This document shows positions 7,952-16,701 of a DNA stretch of 64,000 nucleotides, one piece after another; position 1 is the stretch's first letter; the number at the start of each line of letters is the position of its first letter. The DNA comes from Natronococcus amylolyticus DSM 10524 (lineage in GTDB: Archaea; Halobacteriota; Halobacteria; Halobacteriales; Natrialbaceae). The notes under the pieces were generated by a model that was not told the origin of the DNA, made no database searches, and saw only the letters and a list, made by a program, of their open reading frames with translations. The position numbers were made by a program, and so were the translations under genes. Location: NCBI RefSeq assembly GCF_000337675.1, contig NZ_AOIB01000036.1:17763-81762 (forward strand), given 5' to 3'.

Positions 7952-9031
7952 TCACGAGTTGGACTCCTGTGCGAGCCCGTGGAGGTCGTGGACGGTGTGT
8001 TCGTTCGGTCCGAGCGTCCGCTCGAGGGTGCTGGCTCCGTCCGCGTCGCGGCGGCGTTCGGCCAGTTCGATCGCTTCGGCCCGACGCTGGCGGCTCGTGC
8101 GGACGAACTCTCGTTCCGCTTCGGTGCCATCGCCGTCCCGAGCGTAGTAGTCTACGATCAGCTGACAGCGGCCGGCGTCGACCGGGTCGATAATACACGT
8201 CGCGTACCCGTCGTCGCCGTCCACCTCGATCGTGACGTTCGGCCAGCAGTAGTGAATCTGCGCTCTCCCATCGTCGTCGGTCGAACTGAGCGACCAGCAG
8301 TGGTCGTCGGTCTCGAGGTCGGTCTCCGCGGACTCGACGCCCGGAAGCCGATCCTGACGGTCGACCGCGTCCAGGAGGCTGCCGGCGACCGTCTTCCAGT
8401 TGCACTCGACCTCCTCGACGACCCGACGCTCGTGGTCGGCCGCCTCGAGGGACAGCGACTCGAGCCGATCCGCCATCGGACCGACCTGCTCGGACAGCGC
8501 CGGCGGGTCGTCGCTCAGGTTCACGAACAGCAGCGGGCCGACGCTGTCAATGTGAACGTCGTTCAGGCCGTTGGTCTCGCAGTCGAACTCCTGGACGTCC
8601 TCGTTCTCGAGGTCGGGGTTCAGGCTCGCGTCCTCGAAGCTCTTCGGTGTGCTCCGGAGCTCGCCGTCGAGGTCGTACGTCCAGAGATGGTACGGACACT
8701 GGATCCGGTTCCCACCGCCGGGATCGGTCATCGGCGTATCCTCGACCATCTTGGAGCCGCGATGGGCACAGACGTTGTCGAACGCCTTGCTCTCGCCGTC
8801 GTGACCGCGGACGACGATCAGCTGCCGGTCGCCGACGGTTCGGGTGAAGAACTGTCCCGGTTCGGCGATGCTGTTGGCGTGGCCGGCGTAGATCCAGTCT
8901 CTGCCGAAGACCGTCTCCTTCTCCGTCTCGAAGGGATCGGGGTCGGCGAGCTGATTGGCCGACGAGGTGCTCGACTCGTCCGTAACGTTCTCACTCACCG
9001 CGGCGGCTTGTGAGTCGTCCCACTGTGTCAT
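7952..9031 (-). CDS. Rieske-type oxygenase subunit lacking the mononuclear-iron triad (Rieske cluster kept)
   Basis: A 359-residue alpha-subunit homologue, clearly paralogous to the subunit at 6216-7226. The Rieske ligands are intact: C88-A-H90 and C112-P-Y-H115, with the LWTYDLDG continuation. In the catalytic domain the region matching the partner's NYSECDHCQANH reads SLLDAVDRQDRL, so both iron-binding histidines are gone. The C-terminal acidic ligand (partner EEDFEL) reads AEAIEL, so it is also gone. The protein should transfer electrons but not activate oxygen. The MTQW start follows the paralogue, and the frame upstream of it reads as non-coding. Confidence 0.87.
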   Translation of the reverse strand: MTQWDDSQAAAVSENVTDESSTSSANQLADPDPFETEKETVFGRDWIYAGHANSIAEPGQFFTRTVGDRQLIVVRGHDGESKAFDNVCAHRGSKMVEDTPMTDPGGGNRIQCPYHLWTYDLDGELRSTPKSFEDASLNPDLENEDVQEFDCETNGLNDVHIDSVGPLLFVNLSDDPPALSEQVGPMADRLESLSLEAADHERRVVEEVECNWKTVAGSLLDAVDRQDRLPGVESAETDLETDDHCWSLSSTDDDGRAQIHYCWPNVTIEVDGDDGYATCIIDPVDAGRCQLIVDYYARDGDGTEAEREFVRTSRQRRAEAIELAERRRDADGASTLERTLGPNEHTVHDLHGLAQESNS

Positions 9032-9088
9032 ATGGCACCACCAACACAGGATATACTGAAAGTCGTTCACCCGTGCTATTGAACACCA

Positions 9089-9099
9089 ATATATACCCC
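9089..9099 (-). promoter_or_regulatory. Candidate TATA box for the Rieske-bearing oxygenase operon
   Basis: On the minus strand the sequence reads GGTATATATTG, about 60 bases before the oxygenase ATG at 9031. It would drive the oxygenase and zinc-finger genes together. Confidence 0.5.
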
Positions 9100-9245
9100 C
9101 ATGAAGGTGACGCCTCGAACCGACCCGGTTCTCAAAGGAGTCGAAACCGGCTCGTAGCGCACGAGCCGAGAGAGAACGGTGATGTGAGGACGGGAGAGAA
9201 GAACTCGGTCGACGGTTGCGGACCGGTGTCGATCGGCGAGCGACG

Positions 9246-10457
9246 CTACGGGACGGCCGACTGCCGATCGCCGGAGTGGGCATCCCCGGCGCGTCGCTCG
9301 GATCGGTGCTGGTCGCTGCCGCGGATCCGCTCGGCGATCTCCTCCCGAGACGGCCCCTCCTCCGGCGTTCTCGAGGCGTAGACGCGTCTGACCACGAGAT
9401 CGATCAGATCGAGTTCCTCGAGCAGCTCCCGGGTCCGGTCGCGCTCGAGGTCGAGCGCTCGAGAGACGTCGTACAGCGTCATCGCCGACTCGACCGCGTC
9501 GATCAGTCCCTCGACCTCGACGTCGTCCGGAAGACCGATCCCGTCCGCGACGAGGGGCCGCTCTGGGATGTCCTCGACCGGGTCCGCGGTCCCGTCGGGA
9601 CGAGCAGGAGCCGGCTCCGCGTCGCTCGCGGTAGCGTCCGATCCCTCGGCAGCGGACTGGTCGTCCGGCTCGTCGACCGGTTCCGTTCGCTCTTCGGTCT
9701 CCTCGGCGTCGGCCACGTCGTAGGAGACGGGGTCGTGGACGCCGGCGTCGATCATGTACCGACGGACGGTCTCGGCTGCGACGTCCATCTCGAGGACGTC
9801 GGCCATCGCCGCGAACGTCTCGAACGACTCGTACAGACACTGCAGGTACTCGGCGTCGTCGTACGGCGGTAGCTCCTCGTTGCGCGCGTCCTCGAGGGCC
9901 CGTGAGAGTTCGGAGTCGATCGCGGACTCGGCTTCGGCTTCGCTCCCGAGTCGAGCGCCCGTCGATACCGGGCCGACTCCCTCCTCGTCGAGGGGGTCAC
10001 CCGTCTCGAGCGAGCCGTCGGTTTCGGTCGGTTCCGTCCCGGCGTCCGATTCGGCCGCTGAACCCGCCGGCGGCTCGGCTCGAGCCGACGTCGCCTCCTC
10101 CTCGAAGCCGATCGCGAACGTCACGACGACGTCGCCGTCGGCGGTCACGCGGGCGTCGTCCCTCGTCACGACGACGCCGTCCGGCGCGTACTCCGCTATC
10201 GCGGGCAGCGCCGAGCGGGAGAACTCGAGGGAGAGCCCCCCGTCGTCGTCCAGGCGTGCCGTTTCGGGCGTCGTGCTGGTGTCCGATTCGGCCGCCGTCC
10301 CGTTACACAGCGGGGCGACGACGTCGACCGAGACGCTCGGAGCGGTCGCGTCCGCCCGCCCCGAGATCGTCGCGTCGACCTGCCGGATCACGCCGCCGTC
10401 CGCCTCGTACCGGTCTACTATTTGCGAGAGTGTATCAACCGAGTCACCGATCCTCAT
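9246..10457 (-). CDS. Candidate haloarchaeal transcriptional regulator with two helix-turn-helix-like segments
   Basis: A 403-residue acidic protein of no family I can name. The N-terminal 150 residues form an alpha/beta region (MRIGDSVDTLSQIV...) that may be a sensor. After an acidic low-complexity linker comes a segment resembling a transposase/repressor HTH (YLQCLYESFETFAAMADVLE...TVRRYMIDAGVHDP). A second acidic linker is followed by another HTH-like segment (MTLYDVSRALDLERDRTRELLEEL). It lies divergent to the dehydrogenase gene and beside the oxygenases, so control of the betaine island is a reasonable guess. ATG 10457 is chosen; upstream sequence in frame looks non-coding. Confidence 0.6.
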   Translation of the reverse strand: MRIGDSVDTLSQIVDRYEADGGVIRQVDATISGRADATAPSVSVDVVAPLCNGTAAESDTSTTPETARLDDDGGLSLEFSRSALPAIAEYAPDGVVVTRDDARVTADGDVVVTFAIGFEEEATSARAEPPAGSAAESDAGTEPTETDGSLETGDPLDEEGVGPVSTGARLGSEAEAESAIDSELSRALEDARNEELPPYDDAEYLQCLYESFETFAAMADVLEMDVAAETVRRYMIDAGVHDPVSYDVADAEETEERTEPVDEPDDQSAAEGSDATASDAEPAPARPDGTADPVEDIPERPLVADGIGLPDDVEVEGLIDAVESAMTLYDVSRALDLERDRTRELLEELDLIDLVVRRVYASRTPEEGPSREEIAERIRGSDQHRSERRAGDAHSGDRQSAVP

Positions 10458-10774
10458 GATATGCTTACGATTGGACTCGGGTCGGGGTAATACTGAGTGG
10501 GGAATACTCCGTCCCTTCATATAGCTCGAGGCTGAGTTCCGGGAAGCGGACGTGAGGACCGAGAATCCGCGAGCGAGCGAACTGGATCCGACGGGCCGTT
10601 CGGTCGGGCCCTCGGTCGTCTTCGACGGAACGACGACGGCCGACGACGGCATCGCGCGGTCGTCGGGACTGCCGGGTCGTCCGAAACACTATCTCTCAGT
10701 TTTCGTATCGTTCGTTGGACGATCCGGGACGGCGACAGCTATATTTGACCCCCACCAGCATATCGAGGTGAGTA
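10458..10774. other. Divergent promoter region, regulator / dehydrogenase
   Basis: About 317 bases between two divergent genes. A TATA-like element lies near 10739-10747 for the dehydrogenase. No coding region is seen. This is the natural place to look for an operator of the betaine island. Confidence 0.5.
10739..10747 (+). promoter_or_regulatory. Candidate TATA box for the first dehydrogenase
   Basis: CTATATTTG is centred about 32 bases before ATG 10775, which would give a very short leader. A GAGGTGA ribosome-binding-like sequence sits at about 10764-10770, so translation could use either mode. Confidence 0.5.
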
Positions 10775-13342
10775 ATGAATACACACGACAGTCTGCCGGC
10801 CGAGGCCGACACCGTCGTCGTCGGGGCCGGAATCGTCGGCTGCAGCACGGCCTACCACCTGACCGAGTTCGGGCGTGAGGACGTCGTCGTCGTCGACCAG
10901 GGGCCACTCCCGACCACGGGCGGCTCCTCGAGCCACGCGCCGGGGATCATGTTCCAGACCGCCGAGGACAAGGTGTTGACCAAGTTCGCGAACTACAGCC
11001 GCAAGCTCTACTCGCAACTCGAGGACGAGGACGGGAACCAGCTCTACAGCGAGACGGGCGGGATCGAAGTCGCCCGGAGCGACGAGCGGATGGACTTCCT
11101 CCAGCGCCGGGTCGAGTACGGCACCGCGTGGGGCGTTCCGGACCCCCAGCTCCTCTCGCCCGAGGAGGTCGAGGAGAAGCTGCCGCTGGTCGACAGCGAC
11201 GTCATCCAGGGCGGCTACTACTCGCCGACCGACGGCCAGGTGTCGGGTGTCAAGGCCTGCGCCGCGCTGGCGAGGGCGTCGATGGATCGGGGCGCGAGGT
11301 TCGTCCCCCACACCCGGACCGAGGACGTCGCGGTCGAGGACGGCGAGGTGCAGGCCGTCGTCACCGAACACGGCGAGATCGAGTGTAACGAGGTCGTGAT
11401 CGCGACGAACATCTGGGCGCGCCAGCTTGGCGAACAGCTCGGAGTCCACCTGCCCGTGACGCCGGTCGAACACCAGTACACGATCACCGAGTCCCTCGAG
11501 GAGCTGTCGGACGACCAGGACGTCACCCAGGACCCGGTCTACGAGAACTACCGCGAAGTCTCCGGCGAGAAGGCAGACCGCCTGCTCGCGAACCCCGACC
11601 GACCGATCCTCCGGGACCAGGACAACGCCCTGTACTTCCGGACCCACGGCGACGCCTACGGGATCGGCTCGTACAACCACGAACCGCTCGTCCCCGACCC
11701 ACAGGAGCTCGGCGGTAACGAGGAGGGCGGCGAGCAGGGCTCGATCCACGAGTTCTCCGACTACCACCTGAACAACGCGACCCACCCCGATCGGCCGGAC
11801 AAGGCACCCCGCCAGGCCAGCGACGAGCTGTTGCCCGCGACCGCGGGGAAAGAACTCGAGCACAAGTACAACGGGATGTTCGCGGAGTCGCCCAACGGCC
11901 TCCCCGTGATGGGGCCCGTCCAGGAGTACGACGGGCTCTGGACCGCCGCGGCTATCTGGGTCACCCACGCCGGCGGCGCGGGGCGAGCGCTGGCCGAGTG
12001 GATGGAGACCGGCGCGCCGAAGCTCTCCGACGGACGGATCGACCTCTCGCACTGTAACGTCAACCGGTTCCAGCCCCACGAGGGCAGCTGGGACTTCGCC
12101 CGCGACATCGGCGGCGAGGAGTACCGGATCGTCTACAACATCGTCCACCCCAAGTGGACCTGGACGGACTACCAGCGCGACATCCGCCGCAGCTCGGTCT
12201 ACCACAAACTGCAGGAGCTCGACGCCGAGCTGTGGGCCGAGGCCGGCTGGGAGGAGGCCCAGTGGTTCGATTCGAACGCCGACTTGCTTGCACGCTACGG
12301 CGAGGACGTTCCCGAGCGGGACGGCTGGGAGGCGAAGTACTGGTCGCCGATCGAGGGCGCCGAGTCCCTGCACGTCCGCAACGAGGTCGGCATCCACGAT
12401 ATGACCTCGTTCAACAAGATGGAGGTCAGCGGGCAGGGCGCCGGCGAGTTCGTCCAGTACCTCTGTACCAACGACATGGACATCGACGTCGGGCAGGTGC
12501 GCTACACCCTCATGTGCAACGAGGAGGGTGGCGTGCGGGCCGACATCACCGTCACCCGGACCGACGACGATCGCTACCTCGTGCTCACCACGGGCCGGGA
12601 GGTCGGGCAGAACCACGTCGCCTGGGTCAAGAAACACGCCCCCGAGGACGTCACGGTCCGGGAGGTCACCTCCGAACTCACCTCGTTCGTCCTCACGGGG
12701 CCGAACGCCCGCGACGTGCTGAGCGAGGTAACCCGAGCCGATCTCTCGGACGACGCCTTCCCGTACTTCACCTCCCAGGAGATGTTCGTCAAGAACGTCC
12801 CGGTGCGGGCGCTGCGAGTCTCCTACGCCGGGGAACTCGGCTGGGAGCTGTACACGCCAAGCGAGTACGGCGGACGGCTCTGGGAGCACCTCTGGGAGGC
12901 CGGCCAGGACCACGACCTCCGGCCGTACGGCAACGGCGCGCTCGACTCCCTGCGCATCGAGAAGGGGTTCCGGCTGTGGGGGGAGGACCTCCACACCGAG
13001 CACAACCCCTACGAGGCGGGGCTCAGCTTCGCCGTCGACCTCGAGACGGAGTTCATCGGGAAGGAGGCCGTCGTCGAGGCCGCCGAGGGCGAGCGGATCG
13101 ATCACAAGGTAGCCTGTCTGACCCTCGATGACGAGGACGCGGTCGTCTTCAAGAACCGGCCCGTCCTCGACGGCGACGAATCGTTGGGGTACGTTCACAG
13201 CGCCGAGTACGGCTACACGGTCGGCGCCTGCGTCGCCTACGCCTACCTCCCGCCGGAGTACGCCGAGCCCGGCACTGAAGTCGAGATTCTCCACGAGGGC
13301 GAACGCTACGCGGCGACGGTTCAGGACGGACCGCTGCTGTAG
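10775..13342 (+). CDS. FAD-dependent dimethylglycine/sarcosine dehydrogenase fused to GcvT domain (copy 1)
   Basis: An 855-residue two-part enzyme. Residues 1 to about 400 are a DAO-type FAD oxidoreductase with the dinucleotide motif GAGIVG (17-22) and a histidine in SSHAPG (H54), placed where relatives attach FAD covalently. From about residue 440 it is a GcvT-like tetrahydrofolate-binding aminomethyltransferase (HDMTSFNKMEV, NEEGGVRADI, GELGWELY near 687) ending in a C-terminal barrel. The family demethylates dimethylglycine or sarcosine and passes the one-carbon unit to tetrahydrofolate. Context with oxygenases, BCCT and GlyA supports betaine catabolism. Which N-methyl substrate it uses is unknown. 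Confidence 0.88.
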   Translation: MNTHDSLPAEADTVVVGAGIVGCSTAYHLTEFGREDVVVVDQGPLPTTGGSSSHAPGIMFQTAEDKVLTKFANYSRKLYSQLEDEDGNQLYSETGGIEVARSDERMDFLQRRVEYGTAWGVPDPQLLSPEEVEEKLPLVDSDVIQGGYYSPTDGQVSGVKACAALARASMDRGARFVPHTRTEDVAVEDGEVQAVVTEHGEIECNEVVIATNIWARQLGEQLGVHLPVTPVEHQYTITESLEELSDDQDVTQDPVYENYREVSGEKADRLLANPDRPILRDQDNALYFRTHGDAYGIGSYNHEPLVPDPQELGGNEEGGEQGSIHEFSDYHLNNATHPDRPDKAPRQASDELLPATAGKELEHKYNGMFAESPNGLPVMGPVQEYDGLWTAAAIWVTHAGGAGRALAEWMETGAPKLSDGRIDLSHCNVNRFQPHEGSWDFARDIGGEEYRIVYNIVHPKWTWTDYQRDIRRSSVYHKLQELDAELWAEAGWEEAQWFDSNADLLARYGEDVPERDGWEAKYWSPIEGAESLHVRNEVGIHDMTSFNKMEVSGQGAGEFVQYLCTNDMDIDVGQVRYTLMCNEEGGVRADITVTRTDDDRYLVLTTGREVGQNHVAWVKKHAPEDVTVREVTSELTSFVLTGPNARDVLSEVTRADLSDDAFPYFTSQEMFVKNVPVRALRVSYAGELGWELYTPSEYGGRLWEHLWEAGQDHDLRPYGNGALDSLRIEKGFRLWGEDLHTEHNPYEAGLSFAVDLETEFIGKEAVVEAAEGERIDHKVACLTLDDEDAVVFKNRPVLDGDESLGYVHSAEYGYTVGACVAYAYLPPEYAEPGTEVEILHEGERYAATVQDGPLL

Positions 13343-13649
13343 TTCGACCTCGAGCGGTTTTTCGACTCGCTATCGACGCGTAGTGACGTCTCCTGGCTCT
13401 CGAGTGGTCAGTTCGACACGGTACGAGGTCCGAAACGGCCCGGAACCGCACTCCTTCGGACCGATGCTATGGGAGTGGAGGCGTGGAAGAACGACACGCC
13501 TCCCTTCGTATGGCAGCGACACCCCTCAACAGGTGTCACCTCGACGTTGACATCCGATCTCAAAGTAGGTGCAGGTGGAATACTGGTGGTGTTTATGCCG
13601 CGCGAGAGTTCGGGAATCGCGGTCAAGAAGCCGTCTCGGCGATGAAACG
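13343..13649. other. Non-coding spacer after the first dehydrogenase
   Basis: About 300 bases with no convincing gene between dehydrogenase copy 1 and the folD remnant. It may contain eroded coding sequence from the missing folD N-terminal part, but nothing is recognisable. Confidence 0.35.
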
Positions 13650-13915
13650 CCGAACATTGCCCTCGGGATCGTGATCGCGGCCGCCGGCTACCCCCAACTG
13701 ATCGACGGCTCGATGATCGGCGACAAGCGGTCGTGATCGACGTCGGCGTCAACCGCGTCGATGCAGATACGAAGAAGGGGTACGGACTCGTCGGGGACGT
13801 CGAGTTCGAGAGCGCGAAGGCGAGAGCAGACGCCATACCCCCCGTTCCCGGCGGCGTCGGCCCAGTGACGATTGCCATGCACCTCTACAACACGGTGAAG
13901 GCCGCGAGTATCTAG
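13650..13915 (+). pseudogene. folD: folD remnant (methylene-THF dehydrogenase/cyclohydrolase C-terminus)
   Basis: The last 60 codons (from 13733) encode a classical FolD C-terminus: [33 protein letters not shown] and YNTVKAA. Just upstream, in a different frame, 13671-13730 reads [19 protein letters not shown], which is the preceding FolD segment. The two join through a one-base deletion near 13729-13733. The N-terminal two thirds are missing. FolD interconverts methylene- and formyl-tetrahydrofolate, so this is a decayed member of the same pathway as its neighbours. The left limit is approximate. Confidence 0.85.
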
Positions 13916-14134
13916 ATGGACGTTCCGGTTTCGCTGCCGTAGTCACGGTCGTCGAACGGCGTCCTCGAGCGACTAACCTTGGGACGCAATACGTGTCTGG
14001 ATGATGACTGTTTGTGGACTGTCGATCAACACTGTCCCTTCGTCGCCGGAGTGGGCCCGCAGTACCCGGATTGAAGACCGCGTCCGCCCTCTCACCGATG
14101 CACTTATGATACCCACTGTACCACGGTGTGGTAT

Positions 14135-16684
14135 ATGAGCACAGACAGCCCGCCCTCGAGTGCCGGGACGGTGATCATCGGTGCCGGGGCGGTCGGGTGC
14201 AGCGTGGCTTATCACCTGACCGAACTCGGTGCCGACGACGTCGTCGTCCTCGACAAGGGACCGCTGCCGGTGACCGGCGGCTCCTCGACCCACGCGCCGG
14301 GGATCATGTTCCAGACCTCGCCGTCGAAGCTCCAGACGAAGACGGCCCACTACACGACTCGACTGCTGAAGGAAGCCGGCGTCTACAACGAGACCGGCGG
14401 AATCGAGCTCGCTCGCTCGGAGGAACGGATGGATTTCCTCCAGCGCCGGGTCGAGTGGGCGAAATCGTACGGGCTCCCCGAGCCGGAGCTGCTCGAGCCC
14501 GCGGAAGTCACCGACTACCTGCCGCTGGTCGACGAGGAGGAGATCCTCGGCGGCTACTACTCGCCGACCGACGGCCAGGTCGCCGGCACCGACGCGCTCC
14601 AGTGGTACCTCGAGACGACGCCGGCGTCGTTCCACGGCCACACCGAGGTGACCGATATCGAGGTCGACGGCGGGGAGGTGCAGGCGGTCGTCACCGACCG
14701 CGGGCGCATCGAGTGTGACCGCTGCGTGCTGGCAACGAACAACTGGGCCTACCAGACCGGACAGCTCGCTGGCGTCGACCTGCCGATCGCCCCGGTCGAA
14801 CACCAGTACGTCGTCACCGAACCGCTCGAGGAGCTGCGAGGCAACGAACGGGCCGACGACGCCGTCACCGGGCTCGAGATCCCGGGCGATCGAAAGATCA
14901 CCGAGTCGATGGCCCAGCCGCCGGACCGCCCGGTCGGCCGGGATCAAGACAACTCGTTATACTTCCGAACCCACGGCGAGGGGTACGGGCTCGGCTCGTA
15001 CAACCACGAGCAGCTCGTGGTCGACCCCGACGAGATGGGGTCGAACTCCGAGGAGAGCCAGGCCTCCGTCCACAGCTTCACGGAGAAACACTGGAGGAAG
15101 GCGACTCACCCGGATCGGGAGAAGTCGCCGAAGCAGGCGTTCGACGAGCTGCTTCCTGCGACCGAAGGCAGAGAGTTCGACGCTACCGAGAACGGAATCT
15201 TCGTCTACACGCCGGACGGGATGCCCGTACTGGGCGAGACCGCGGCGGTCGACGGGCTCTGGACCGGGCTCGCGATCTGGTGGACCCACTCGGGCGGCTA
15301 CGGCAAGATCCTCGCGGAGTGGATGGAAACGGGCGTCCCCCGACTCCCCTCCGGCCCCGTCGACACGAGCGGAATCCACGTCGAGCGGTTCGAGCCTCAC
15401 GCAGGAAACAAGCAGTACTTCATGGACCGTGGCGGGATGCGCTACCAGCAGGTCTACAGCATCGTCGAGCCCCGCTGGCAGCCCGCCGACCGCCGCGGGC
15501 TCCGGACGAGTCCGTTCTACCACCGTCAGCAGGAACTGGGTGCGGAGTTCTACCAGAGCGGCGGCTGGGAGACCCCGCAGTGGTACGAATCCAACGCCGA
15601 CCTCCTCTCGACGTACGAGGACCGCATCCCCGACCAGGACGGCTGGCAGGGGGTCAACCGCTCCCCGATCGAGGGCGCCGAACATCTCCACACCCGCGAG
15701 AAGGTGTCGATGTTCGATATGACGACGTTCAGTTCGATCGTGGTCGAGGGCAGCGACGCCGGCGCGTTCCTCCAGCGGGTCTGTAGCAACGATATGGACC
15801 TCTCGATCGGCCAGGTTCGCTACACCACGATGTTGAACGAAGGCGGGACCGTCCTCGCGGACCTCACCGTCGCTCGCCTCGACGACGAGGAGTACGTGGT
15901 GACCACCGGTGGGGGGAACTCGCCGGGGATCCACGGCTCCTGGCTCGAGCGCCACGCCCCCGAGTCGGTGTCGGTCACGGTCGAGGAGTCCGCGAGGAGT
16001 ACGATCGGCCTCTGGGGGCCGAACGCGCGACTGCTCCTCCAGCGGGCGACCGACGCGGATCTCTCGAACGACGAGTTCTCCTACTTCAGCGGAAAGCGGA
16101 TCTACGTCGGCGACGTCCCCGTCATCGCCCTGCGGCTCTCCTACGTCGGCGAACTCGGCTGGGAGCTGTGGGCGCCGACGGAGTACGCGGGGAAGCTGTG
16201 GGACACCCTCTGGGAAGCCGGCCAGGATCTGGGCGTCCGACCGATGGGCGCCGGGGCCGTCGAGTCGATGCGCCTCGAGAAGGGGTTCCGGCTGTGGGGG
16301 ACGGACGTCGATACCGACGTCAACCCCTACGAGGCCGGGCTCCCGTTCGCGGTCGATCTCGACACCGACTTCATCGGGAAGGAGGCGCTCGTCGAGGCCA
16401 AAGACGAGGGGATCGACAACCGGGTCGCCTGCCTCACCCTCGACGACTCGAGCGACGTGATGCTGAGCGGCCGTCCGGTCTCGAAAGACGGCGCCACTCT
16501 CGGGTACGTCCAGGCCGGCGACTACGGCTACAGCATCGGCGAGTCGATCGCGTACACCTACCTGCCGAGCGAGTACGCCGAGACGGGCACGTCGGTCCGA
16601 ATCGAGTGCGAGGGGCAGAGCTACGACGCGACGGTTCGGGACGAGCCGCTGTTCGACCCCGGCCGCGATAAAATAATCCGATAG
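14135..16684 (+). CDS. FAD-dependent dimethylglycine/sarcosine dehydrogenase fused to GcvT domain (copy 2)
   Basis: An 849-residue paralogue of the enzyme at 10775-13342 with the same two-domain plan. It has GAGAVG (16-21), a STHAPGIMF motif with H53 at the expected flavin-attachment site, then the GcvT-like half with MTTFSSIVVEG, NEGGTVLADL, GELGWELW and a final barrel domain. A GTG at 14126 is in frame, but ATG 14135 gives an N-terminus like the paralogue's. It is 17 bases upstream of the dehydratase and probably co-transcribed with it. The two copies may handle dimethylglycine and sarcosine separately (inference). Confidence 0.87.
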   Translation: MSTDSPPSSAGTVIIGAGAVGCSVAYHLTELGADDVVVLDKGPLPVTGGSSTHAPGIMFQTSPSKLQTKTAHYTTRLLKEAGVYNETGGIELARSEERMDFLQRRVEWAKSYGLPEPELLEPAEVTDYLPLVDEEEILGGYYSPTDGQVAGTDALQWYLETTPASFHGHTEVTDIEVDGGEVQAVVTDRGRIECDRCVLATNNWAYQTGQLAGVDLPIAPVEHQYVVTEPLEELRGNERADDAVTGLEIPGDRKITESMAQPPDRPVGRDQDNSLYFRTHGEGYGLGSYNHEQLVVDPDEMGSNSEESQASVHSFTEKHWRKATHPDREKSPKQAFDELLPATEGREFDATENGIFVYTPDGMPVLGETAAVDGLWTGLAIWWTHSGGYGKILAEWMETGVPRLPSGPVDTSGIHVERFEPHAGNKQYFMDRGGMRYQQVYSIVEPRWQPADRRGLRTSPFYHRQQELGAEFYQSGGWETPQWYESNADLLSTYEDRIPDQDGWQGVNRSPIEGAEHLHTREKVSMFDMTTFSSIVVEGSDAGAFLQRVCSNDMDLSIGQVRYTTMLNEGGTVLADLTVARLDDEEYVVTTGGGNSPGIHGSWLERHAPESVSVTVEESARSTIGLWGPNARLLLQRATDADLSNDEFSYFSGKRIYVGDVPVIALRLSYVGELGWELWAPTEYAGKLWDTLWEAGQDLGVRPMGAGAVESMRLEKGFRLWGTDVDTDVNPYEAGLPFAVDLDTDFIGKEALVEAKDEGIDNRVACLTLDDSSDVMLSGRPVSKDGATLGYVQAGDYGYSIGESIAYTYLPSEYAETGTSVRIECEGQSYDATVRDEPLFDPGRDKIIR

Positions 16685-16701
16685 GCCGTCGAGAGCAGAC
16701 C

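Noticed and set aside
10739..13294. Very long open frame on the minus strand opposite the first dehydrogenase
   Set aside because: The plus-strand frame encodes a clear FAD/GcvT enzyme. The opposite frame is open only because GC-rich codon use avoids stops, and its product resembles no protein.
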